In this document: positions 1-8,139 of the stretch, in pieces
Position numbering within the stretch: the stretch's first letter is position 1
Layout: each line of letters begins with the position of its first letter
Origin: Pseudobutyrivibrio xylanivorans DSM 14809
GTDB taxonomy: Bacteria; Bacillota; Clostridia; Lachnospirales; Lachnospiraceae
Assembly (NCBI RefSeq): GCF_900141825.1
Contig: NZ_FQYQ01000002.1
Location: 124,001-188,000, forward strand
Direction of reading: 5' to 3'
Length of the DNA stretch: 64,000 nt
Position numbers and translations under genes: made by a program
The notes under the pieces: model-generated
Seen by the model: only the letters and a program-made list of their open reading frames with translations
The model's database searches: none
Told to the model about the DNA's origin: nothing

Positions 1-1095
1 TACATTGGAAAGACTATTGCAGGAAAGAATATTAGCCCACAGGTTGCTACACAGCTTTTGACAGAAGGCAAAACAGATACTTTACGAGGCTTTAAAGGAA
101 AATCTGGAAAGAAATTTGATGCGGTACTAATTCTTAAAAAGAATGAAGAGTCTGGTAGGACTGAGGTTGTGTTTGACTTTGATAATGCTGAGCCTAATTT
201 TGTTCCTGATATTGTTTGTCCTGATTGTGGAAGCAAAATAGTAAAGACTAATTTTGGATTTGCATGTGAAAAGTATTTTGATAAAGAGAACAAATGTGAT
301 TTTGTAATTGGTGAAATTGCATCTAAAAAGCTTACAGATGCTGATGTTAAGGAGTTGCTTTCAACAGGAAGTACAAAGACAGTCAGAGGATTTAAGGGAA
401 AGTCTGGTAAAAAGTTTGATGCCTGCCTTGTTTTAAAGAAGAATGAAGAATCAGGAAAGCACGAAATCACCTTTGACTTTGACAACGTGGAGGCAAAAGA
501 AATAAAGGATGTTGCCTGCCCAATCTGTGGTGGTAAGATTGTGGTTACTCCATTTGGATATGGATGCAGCAATTACAATAAAGACGACCCAGATAATTCC
601 TGCAAATTTAATATTGGCCAGGTGGCTGGAGTGAAGCTTAAGGAAGCTCAGGTTAAAGAACTTCTTTCTAATGGTATAACAGATACCATATCAGGCTTTA
701 AATCCAAAAAGGGCACTAAATTTGATGCGAAGCTTACCCTTTCAAAAGATGAAAACGGCAAGGTAACTGGAATAGGATTTGTGTTTGAAGATGAAACAAA
801 GGAGATGCCAGGATTAGCATGTCCTAAATGCGGTGGTCCAATTATAAAAAATCATTTTGGATATAAATGTAAGAATAATATTCAGGGAAACGTGGACAGC
901 TGCAGCTTCTTTGTAGGTAAGGTAGCAGGTGTAGATATTCCAGAAGATCAGTTTACAAAATTAATCAAGGAAAAACGTACTGATGTTATTACTGGATTTT
1001 TGAGCAAAAAAGGTTTATTCTTTGATGCGAGATTAAAACTTAATGATGAGTTTAGAACAGAGTTTGATTTTGAGAACTTTAATGGTCAAAACTAA
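1..1095 (+). CDS. topB: DNA topoisomerase III, C-terminal part (5' end outside window)
   Basis: The frame is open from base 1, so this is the 3' end of a longer gene. What remains is about four tandem units of roughly 100 residues. Each has a motif like GFKGKSGKKFDA followed by Cys pairs (CPDCG, CPICG, CPKCG, each with later Cys residues) and a phrase like FVIGxxAxxKL. This layout matches the C-terminal zinc-ribbon repeats found on clostridial type IA topoisomerase III, which bind single-stranded DNA beside the catalytic core. The last unit lacks the Cys pairs. The catalytic Tyr and Toprim domain are not in the window, so the family call rests on the tail alone. The next gene follows after 18 bases. 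Confidence 0.8.
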   Translation, partial: YIGKTIAGKNISPQVATQLLTEGKTDTLRGFKGKSGKKFDAVLILKKNEESGRTEVVFDFDNAEPNFVPDIVCPDCGSKIVKTNFGFACEKYFDKENKCDFVIGEIASKKLTDADVKELLSTGSTKTVRGFKGKSGKKFDACLVLKKNEESGKHEITFDFDNVEAKEIKDVACPICGGKIVVTPFGYGCSNYNKDDPDNSCKFNIGQVAGVKLKEAQVKELLSNGITDTISGFKSKKGTKFDAKLTLSKDENGKVTGIGFVFEDETKEMPGLACPKCGGPIIKNHFGYKCKNNIQGNVDSCSFFVGKVAGVDIPEDQFTKLIKEKRTDVITGFLSKKGLFFDARLKLNDEFRTEFDFENFNGQN

Positions 1096-1113
1096 TTAAG
1101 ATAGGAGTTTACA

Positions 1114-1782
1114 ATGGAACAAGCTAAAATTAAATCTATGTATAATTTAAATGAAACTATTGCTGCAGACTTATTCGAGGACAAGGATTATCCTTGGGAG
1201 GTTCTTCCAGAGATTTCTGATTTCATTAAGAAGTTAGGACCTACTCTTGATCCAGAGAAGTTTGAACAGCGTGGAGAGGATATCTGGGTTGCAAAGTCTG
1301 CAAAGGTTTTTGATTCAGCATATCTTAATGGACCACTTATTATTGATGAGGATGCTGAGGTTCGTCAGTGTGCTTTTGTTAGAGGTTCAGCAATTGTTGG
1401 TAAGAACTGCGTAGTAGGAAATTCTACAGAGCTTAAGAATGTTGTTCTTTTCAATAATGTTCAGGTTCCTCACTACAATTACGTAGGTGATTCAATATTA
1501 GGCTACAAATCTCACATGGGAGCTGGCTCTATTACTTCAAATGTTAAGTCTGATAAGACATTAGTTGTAGTAAAGGCTCGTGATGGAGAGCAGATTGAGA
1601 CTGGTCTTAAGAAATTTGGAGCTATGCTTGGAGACAATGTAGAGGTTGGTTGCAATTCTGTACTTAACCCTGGCACAGTTGTTTGTCCTCGTTCTAATAT
1701 TTATCCTCTTTCACCAGTTCGTGGAGTCATCGAATCTGACAGTATTTTTAAGTCACAGGATAATATTGTAAAAAAGAATTAA
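1114..1782 (+). CDS. Left-handed beta-helix protein, GlmU-like hexapeptide family
   Basis: This 222-residue protein is often annotated in Lachnospiraceae as UDP-N-acetylglucosamine pyrophosphorylase. It has no visible nucleotidyltransferase domain. Residues of about 60-200 show hexapeptide-repeat spacing (AEVRQCAFVRGSAIVGKNCVVG, then GDNVEVGCNSVLNPGTVV in short turns), as in the acyltransferase half of GlmU. The N-terminal 55 residues are a separate acidic helical lead (ADLFEDKDYPWEVLPEI). A likely role is sugar-nucleotide acyl transfer or binding, but the substrate is unknown. TAGGAG upstream of the ATG supports this start. It probably shares a transcript with topB and ends at the hairpin at 1810. 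Confidence 0.6.
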   Translation: MEQAKIKSMYNLNETIAADLFEDKDYPWEVLPEISDFIKKLGPTLDPEKFEQRGEDIWVAKSAKVFDSAYLNGPLIIDEDAEVRQCAFVRGSAIVGKNCVVGNSTELKNVVLFNNVQVPHYNYVGDSILGYKSHMGAGSITSNVKSDKTLVVVKARDGEQIETGLKKFGAMLGDNVEVGCNSVLNPGTVVCPRSNIYPLSPVRGVIESDSIFKSQDNIVKKN

Positions 1783-1809
1783 ACTAAATCAATATTAATA
1801 TATTAATAC

Positions 1810-1882
1810 GCCTGCTCAGGTGATTGAATCCTTCCACTAATAAATTAGGAGAAGGATACCAATCTCTTGGACAGGCTTTTTT
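1810..1882 (+). terminator. Long stepped intrinsic terminator
   Basis: GCCTG (1810-1814) pairs with CAGGC (1871-1875), GATTG with CAATC, and ATCCTTC (1828-1834) with GAAGGAT (1851-1857). A run of T follows. The internal loop and apical CTAAT/ATTAG sequence make it longer than a usual terminator. It separates the topB-side genes from the signalling operon. Confidence 0.7.
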
Positions 1883-1965
1883 AATATTTAATAAACAAAA
1901 TAAACATATTATTGTTATAAGATATTTATGTACTGTGTACTCTAGGTTTTTGCGGGGGTGTGGTT

Positions 1966-4095
1966 TTGAGCTTTCACTATACTAAAAGAAACTATAGCAA
2001 ATATTATCTTATTATCTTTAGTGTTGCAGGTATATTATTGAATGTCTGCTTAAATTATCTTGCTTTAAAAATGGATCTTCCTATGTACTTAGATATTGTA
2101 GGAACCATTTTTGTCACATTTCTTGGAGGCGTTTTGCCTGGCATTATTGTTAGTTTAATAACAAGCATGCTTTTAAATATTTTTTCTCCTGGATATCTAT
2201 ATTATTCTTTAATTACAGTCATTATCGCTATTTTAGCAGGCTGGTTTTTCCGTTACTCAAAGTCTTCAAAAATTCTAAAATTTCTATATTCTGTTCTAAC
2301 GGCAGCACTGGTATGTTCTGTTTTCGGAGTTTTTATTCAGAACTACATTTCTGGCCTTCCTTTTGAAGAATATGTTGAAGAAATATTCCAGTATGTAAAT
2401 GTGAAAAATGAATTTAGCTATATGCTTGTTGTTATTTTTGCTGTTTTTTTACTAAATATCGTTGATAAAGGTATTGCTATTGGATTGGCTACCTTATTTT
2501 TCCATCTTATTCCAGAAAGAACGAGAGACTATATTGCAAATTATGGATGGAAACAAAAACCATTAACATTACAGGAAATCAGAGAAGCCAGAAATATAAG
2601 TACCAATAAAGCTATTCATAAAAAAATAAGTGTTATGCTTTCTACAACAATTTGTTTACTAAGCGTTATTATGATTTGGATTAGTATTACTTTCTATTAT
2701 GAAGATTGTAAAGAAGAGTATTCAGATGAGGCTTTTGCAATAGTAGAAAACGCTGCATCAATCTTAGATGGTGATGAAATATATGAATATGTAAAGTGGG
2801 GTGACAAAGCCAAAGGGTATCATGATGTAGAAAATCAAATGAAAATGCTGTTAAACAACACACAGGGTGTTGTAAAACTTTCATTTTTTATTCCTGAACA
2901 GAATGGTTTTTTATACCTATTTCAGGTAGGAAAAGAAGGGGTTACTCTTTCAGATAATGGAATAATCATTCCTTATTATGATGAGTTTTCTAAGTACAAT
3001 GATTATTTTAAAAATAAAGAAGTAATCCATGAGATTATGTTTAATAGTGATAAATCCGTTATGTTTGCTTCTTACCCTGTAAGAAATTCCAATGGGGAAA
3101 TAGTTTGTTATGCTATTTCTGACGTGTATATGTCATTTCTTTCCGAATATGCCAGGGATTATTTGATGAAAATTTTCCTATGTTTTTCCGGATTTGTTGT
3201 TATGATTATGATTTTTGCTTTTACTCTGGCAGGATATGAGCTTGTTATTCCTATTAATTGTATTACAAATGCTGCATGTGAGTTCCTGGATAGCCATGGT
3301 GATCAAAATGCATTAGATGAAAATGTTCGAAAGACACGTTCAATAGGCATTTGCACAGGGGATGAGGTAGAACAGCTTTATAGAACTATATGTCAAATGG
3401 AATCAGAAATGGCTGAATATGTTAGAGATTTACGGCATTTTGCGAATACAACAAGAAAAACTCAGACGGGGCTTATTATTACTTTGGCAGGTATTGTTGA
3501 GAGTAGAGACATCAATTCTACTTCTCATGTTCATAATACAGCAGCATATGTTCGAATTATATTAAATGGTTTAAAGAAAAAGGGCTATTATTCTGAAAAG
3601 CTTTCTGATGAGTATATGGAGGAGGTTGAAATGTCTGCGCCTCTTCATGATATAGGAAAGATTCAGATTTCAGATTCTATTATAAATAAGCGAGATGAAC
3701 TTACTAATGAGGAAGAGGAGATATACAAATTACATACGGTTTACGGAAGACGTATTATGGAAAAGGCTATAACAATAGTAAATGATGATACGTATCTGAA
3801 AGAAGCCAGAAATATGGCAGCTTATCACCATGAAAGATGGGATGGAAAGGGCTTTCCTGAGGGACTTCACGGAGAAGTTATACCACTGTCAGCAAGAGTT
3901 ATGGGACTGGCTAATGAGCTTGATGAATTAATCTCACCTAGAGGCTTTAAAATCTCCTGCACATTGGATGAAGCTATAGAGATTATTAAATCTGAGTCGG
4001 GAAAAAAGTTTGATCCTAAATGTGTTGATGCATTATTGGAATGTATCAGTGATGTTAAAACAGTTATAAACAACAGTAATTTTAGAAGATATTGA
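1966..4095 (+). CDS. Membrane HD-GYP-family signalling protein (c-di-GMP phosphodiesterase-like)
   Basis: This protein of about 709 residues probably hydrolyses c-di-GMP at the membrane. The N-terminal ~190 residues hold several membrane segments resembling ECF S-component-like sensor domains (LDIVGTIFVTFLGGVLPG). A further membrane segment lies near 220-240, followed by an extracellular sensor of about 150 residues, a membrane segment near 405, and a HAMP-like linker. The C-terminal third has HDIGKI, a later His, HHERWDGKGFP and a final helix, as in HD-GYP domains. GYP is replaced by GFP. The usual AD before xxDAL reads AN (codon 3913-3915), so one conserved Asp may be missing. I chose the TTG at 1966 because GGGGGTG (1954-1960) is well spaced from it. 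A GTG at 1960 is possible. The stop lies next to the following gene. Confidence 0.75.
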   Translation: MSFHYTKRNYSKYYLIIFSVAGILLNVCLNYLALKMDLPMYLDIVGTIFVTFLGGVLPGIIVSLITSMLLNIFSPGYLYYSLITVIIAILAGWFFRYSKSSKILKFLYSVLTAALVCSVFGVFIQNYISGLPFEEYVEEIFQYVNVKNEFSYMLVVIFAVFLLNIVDKGIAIGLATLFFHLIPERTRDYIANYGWKQKPLTLQEIREARNISTNKAIHKKISVMLSTTICLLSVIMIWISITFYYEDCKEEYSDEAFAIVENAASILDGDEIYEYVKWGDKAKGYHDVENQMKMLLNNTQGVVKLSFFIPEQNGFLYLFQVGKEGVTLSDNGIIIPYYDEFSKYNDYFKNKEVIHEIMFNSDKSVMFASYPVRNSNGEIVCYAISDVYMSFLSEYARDYLMKIFLCFSGFVVMIMIFAFTLAGYELVIPINCITNAACEFLDSHGDQNALDENVRKTRSIGICTGDEVEQLYRTICQMESEMAEYVRDLRHFANTTRKTQTGLIITLAGIVESRDINSTSHVHNTAAYVRIILNGLKKKGYYSEKLSDEYMEEVEMSAPLHDIGKIQISDSIINKRDELTNEEEEIYKLHTVYGRRIMEKAITIVNDDTYLKEARNMAAYHHERWDGKGFPEGLHGEVIPLSARVMGLANELDELISPRGFKISCTLDEAIEIIKSESGKKFDPKCVDALLECISDVKTVINNSNFRRY

Positions 4096-4112
4096 TGGGG
4101 GCAATTTATAGT

Positions 4113-7100
4113 ATGAGTCGAAGAATAAAAGTATTGCCATTATTAATATTGATTTTTGCTTTGATGGTTTCTTTCGAAAATAAACCTTATGTCTATGGAA
4201 AAGATACTGAGATAAAGCAGGAGAAAACGGAGAAAAAAGGCGGCGGTGGATATGCTGCCTCTAATCAGCTCAACGGTTTTGGATATACGGCAAAAGTATA
4301 TGATTCTACAAATGGTCTACCTACTTCAGATGCTAATTATATTTTGTGTTCTGATTCTGGTTATATTTGGATAGGAGGATATAGTGGAATAATAAGATAT
4401 GACGGAGCTGATTTTGAAAGGCTCGATTCATACGATGGACTTACTAATAGTAGAACCCTGTATCAGGACAGAAATGGCCGTATGTGGGTGGGTACAAATG
4501 ATAATGGCTTGGTTATTCTTGATGAACAGAGGAATAGAAGACATATTACAGATGAAGACGGCCTGCCTTCCCGATGCATTATGTCCATAATTGAGGATGG
4601 TAGAGAAAACTTTATTATTGGAACCTCAAAAGGTATTGCTGTTATCGATAAAGATGACAATATTAAATATATTGATGACAGTAGATTAGATTCTGGAAGG
4701 ATAGTCAGACTTACACGAGATTATTATGGCGATATATATGGATATTGCGATAATGGTAATATATTCAAACTTATAGATGGAAAAGTAGAACGAATTCTTA
4801 GAGCTTCAGATTTAGATTTGGATTTTATTACCACAATTATTGCTGATCCTAATGATGTTGGAAAGGTATATATAGGTACAGAATCGGGATTAATCTACTA
4901 CGGAAATTTTGGTGATTCCTATTCGGATTTACGAAAAATTAATGCCAAGCCACTAGATTACATTTATTGGGTTAGTATTGATTGCGACAGGGTATGGGCA
5001 GCATCACACACTTCTATTGGTTATATAGATGAACATAAAAATTTCAAGGAAATAAAAGATCTTCCGCTGAATACGGATATAGAAATGCTCACGTCTGATT
5101 ACCAGGGGAATCTTTGGATTGCTTCATCTACAGCAGGTGTTATGAAAATAGTTACCTGCAATTTTACCAGCGTTACCAGTCGTTATGATTTTAATAATCT
5201 TGTGGTTTACGCAAATTATATAAATAAAGGTTACCTTTATATGGGAACAGAGGAAGGCCTTTATATATTAGATATTTATGGAAATCAAGTTACAAATAAA
5301 CTAACAGAGTATATAGGAAAATCTTGTGTTCGGCATATAATGAGTGATTCACAGGATAATTTATGGTTATGCGTATACAACAATGGATTAGGCCTTGTAT
5401 GTCAGAAAAAAAGTGGTGAAATTATAAACTTTACTACGAAAGAGGGATTACCTAGTGTGCAGGCTCGCTGCTCATTAGAGTTATCCGATGGCACAATAGT
5501 AGTTGGTGGTAATAAAGGAATAAGTTATATTAAGGATTTTAAAGTCCAATCGAAGAAGAATATTGAAAGCTTAAGAATAGATGACAGTATTTTGTCTCTT
5601 TATGAAAAAGATAAAGATTTATATATAGGCACAAATGGAAACGGAATATATATTTTGAACGAAAGAGGTCTAAGACATTATAGTATCAACAATGGTTTGA
5701 CCTCTGATATTGTTATGCGAATTATCTGGGACAAAACAAGGGAAGTATTTTGGGTAATTACTTCAAACTCCATACAATATATTAAAAATGACATTATTGT
5801 TAATGTAACATCTTTCCCTTACAACAATTGTTATGATGTATATTTTAAAGAAAATGGTAAGGATTTATGGGTTCTTGCTTCTGATGGTATTTATTGCGTA
5901 AATGCTCAGAGCATGATTGATGATAATGTTAATGAATATAAACATTATAATCTTTTGAATGGCTTGCCAAGTATTCCTACGGGAAATAGTTACAGTTCTT
6001 TAGATGAGAATTCAAATTTATATGTATCAAGTCGTAAGGGTGTTTGTAAATTTAACATAGAAAAGTTTGTGGAAGAATATGTTGATTTAAATTTTGAATT
6101 ACGTTCGGTTATATGTGACGGCAAATTCATTTATCCCGATAAAAATGGAAAATATATCATTCCAGCAGGGGCTAATCGAATTACTTTTGTTCCAGCTATT
6201 TTGGATTATTCTGAAACTAATCCTAAGATACATATATGTCTAGAGGGAGTGAAGGATCAGGGGGCAACTGAGCTTCTTAATAAACTTAGACCGTTGGAAT
6301 TTACCGGTCTTAGATATGGAACATACAATCTACATCTTCAAATGCTGAATCAAAGTGGAAACGAAATTCTTCGGGAAAAAAAGTTTCTCATTGAAAAGAA
6401 ACCATTACTTTATGAAATGGCTTTTGTTCAGGCTGTTATTTTATTATTGTTCCTAATTATAGGTGGTGTTTTGGCATGGAGAATATTGTATAAAACAACT
6501 ATAAGTAAACAGTATGAAAAATTACAGGAAACCACTGATGAACTGGCAAGAGCAAATAGCGTAAAAGAACGATTCCTTGCTAATATTTCAAATTTCCTTA
6601 GGACCCCATTGATTACGATTATGGGTGCCGATGAAATGATTCTTAGAAGAGATCCTACAGTTTCTTCTAATGAATATTTCTTCTCAGTTATTAATGATGC
6701 TATGGAAATAAAAAATGAATCTGAAAATCTATTGGAGTTAATTGATTCGTTAATATATATATCCAATATAGAATCAGGAAAGGCTACAGTTAGTGAAAAG
6801 GAATACGATACTGTGGAGGCTATGCAAAGCGCAATATCAATAACGAGACATCTTTGCAATGAAAAAGGCCTATCTTTTGAGTTCGAAGTGGATGAAAAGA
6901 TGCCAGTCCGCCTTTTTGGAGATGTTGATAAATTAAGCCAGATTATTTGGACATTGATTAATAATGGGGTTAAGTATACTTCTGATGGCGGTGTGACTAT
7001 ACGGGCAACAGTTGATTCAATAGAGAATAATTATTGTGATTTGAACATTTCTGTAAAGGATACAGGACCAGGAATTAGTGATGAATTCAAGGATGTTATA

Positions 7101-8123
7101 TTTAACTCCTTTGAAACTATTGGATATATGACGGTAGGTCTTCCTTATGAATTTGGATTGGGACTTACTTTATCTAGAATGTTCGCTAATCTAATGAATG
7201 GAACAATCGAGGTTTCCAGTGAAGAGGGGCAGGGGGCAACCTTCACTTTTAAGGTTAGACAAAAAATAGTTAATTCAACACCAGTTAGTGTATTTAAGGA
7301 AAAAGAGGACAGGGTAACCCAGGGACTTTATATTCCTAGTTTTGTTGCTCCAGAGGCGGAAGTTCTTGTTGTAGATAACAATATGAAAAGCTTGAATATT
7401 GTCAAGAACATTCTGAAAGAAACAAAGATGTTTGTAGGAACAGCCATAACAGGTGAAGAATGCCTTGAGAAAATAAAATTTGGAAGCTATAACCTTGTAT
7501 TGATGGATTATCATATGCCTGACATAACTGCTTCAGAACTTTTAATTCGTGTACGTGATATTGTTCCCGATATTCCTGTTTATGCTATTTCTTCCATACC
7601 AATGGAGGATGAAGAATTCTATCAGTCTAAAGGTTTTAATGGTGTATTGTTAAAACCTGTTGATAGCAAATTGTTGGAAAAAACAATTTTAAAGCACATT
7701 CCTACAAAAATTTACATGAAGCTATCTGATACGGAAGGTTATGAAGAGGATTCTGAACTTCCAAAAGATAAAGAATGGCTTTATAACATTAAGGAACTTA
7801 ATGTACGAGATGGAATTAGAGATAATGGTGGGGCTGGTCAATATCTGGCATCATTGCTTGCATTTATGGATGCCATAAATAAATATGTTAACGGTATTGA
7901 TGATGCATATAAGAATTTAGATATCAAGTTATACACTATTAAAATGCATAGTTTAAGAACCTCCTGTTCAATTGTAGGCGCTAATGATTTGGTGGCAGTT
8001 GCAGAGTCTTTGGAGGCTGCAGGAAATCGTAATGATTTAGATTATATAGCAGATAATACAGACAGTTTCCTATCTGAATGTAGAAGTCTATATACCAAGC
8101 TTACAAAATTACACTCATTGTAG
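4113..8123 (+). CDS. Giant hybrid sensor: Reg_prop beta-propeller, HisKA-like, HATPase, REC, Hpt
   Basis: This protein of about 1336 residues has a signal peptide and roughly 650 residues of two-component-regulator propeller repeats (IWIGGYSGIIRYDG, MWVGTNDNGL and many similar). A Y_Y_Y-like domain and one membrane segment (near 765-790) follow, then kinase, receiver and Hpt domains. The HATPase boxes look intact (DTGPGI, GLGL). REC keeps the phospho-Asp in LVLMDYHMP, a Ser and the Lys of LLKPV. Hpt keeps a His in KMHSLRTSC. In the HisKA motif the sequence is SNFLRTP where SHEIRTP is expected: codon 6591-6593 is AAT (Asn). The protein may bind ATP but cannot use the normal phosphoacceptor. 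I chose ATG 4113 because GGGGGC lies about 11 bases upstream and the signal peptide then starts MSRRIK. ATG 4095 is the alternative. It sits between two HD-GYP genes in one operon. Confidence 0.8.
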   Translation: MSRRIKVLPLLILIFALMVSFENKPYVYGKDTEIKQEKTEKKGGGGYAASNQLNGFGYTAKVYDSTNGLPTSDANYILCSDSGYIWIGGYSGIIRYDGADFERLDSYDGLTNSRTLYQDRNGRMWVGTNDNGLVILDEQRNRRHITDEDGLPSRCIMSIIEDGRENFIIGTSKGIAVIDKDDNIKYIDDSRLDSGRIVRLTRDYYGDIYGYCDNGNIFKLIDGKVERILRASDLDLDFITTIIADPNDVGKVYIGTESGLIYYGNFGDSYSDLRKINAKPLDYIYWVSIDCDRVWAASHTSIGYIDEHKNFKEIKDLPLNTDIEMLTSDYQGNLWIASSTAGVMKIVTCNFTSVTSRYDFNNLVVYANYINKGYLYMGTEEGLYILDIYGNQVTNKLTEYIGKSCVRHIMSDSQDNLWLCVYNNGLGLVCQKKSGEIINFTTKEGLPSVQARCSLELSDGTIVVGGNKGISYIKDFKVQSKKNIESLRIDDSILSLYEKDKDLYIGTNGNGIYILNERGLRHYSINNGLTSDIVMRIIWDKTREVFWVITSNSIQYIKNDIIVNVTSFPYNNCYDVYFKENGKDLWVLASDGIYCVNAQSMIDDNVNEYKHYNLLNGLPSIPTGNSYSSLDENSNLYVSSRKGVCKFNIEKFVEEYVDLNFELRSVICDGKFIYPDKNGKYIIPAGANRITFVPAILDYSETNPKIHICLEGVKDQGATELLNKLRPLEFTGLRYGTYNLHLQMLNQSGNEILREKKFLIEKKPLLYEMAFVQAVILLLFLIIGGVLAWRILYKTTISKQYEKLQETTDELARANSVKERFLANISNFLRTPLITIMGADEMILRRDPTVSSNEYFFSVINDAMEIKNESENLLELIDSLIYISNIESGKATVSEKEYDTVEAMQSAISITRHLCNEKGLSFEFEVDEKMPVRLFGDVDKLSQIIWTLINNGVKYTSDGGVTIRATVDSIENNYCDLNISVKDTGPGISDEFKDVIFNSFETIGYMTVGLPYEFGLGLTLSRMFANLMNGTIEVSSEEGQGATFTFKVRQKIVNSTPVSVFKEKEDRVTQGLYIPSFVAPEAEVLVVDNNMKSLNIVKNILKETKMFVGTAITGEECLEKIKFGSYNLVLMDYHMPDITASELLIRVRDIVPDIPVYAISSIPMEDEEFYQSKGFNGVLLKPVDSKLLEKTILKHIPTKIYMKLSDTEGYEEDSELPKDKEWLYNIKELNVRDGIRDNGGAGQYLASLLAFMDAINKYVNGIDDAYKNLDIKLYTIKMHSLRTSCSIVGANDLVAVAESLEAAGNRNDLDYIADNTDSFLSECRSLYTKLTKLHSL

Positions 8124-8139
8124 AGAGGATGAAAGAAGG

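Noticed and set aside
1783-1965. Riboswitch before the HD-GYP operon
   Set aside because: I looked for c-di-GMP-I and -II riboswitch landmarks and found none. The structured part ends in a T run and fits a terminator.
6428-6859. Minus-strand open frame across the kinase region
   Set aside because: No domain or ribosome site. The plus-strand kinase motifs explain the sequence.
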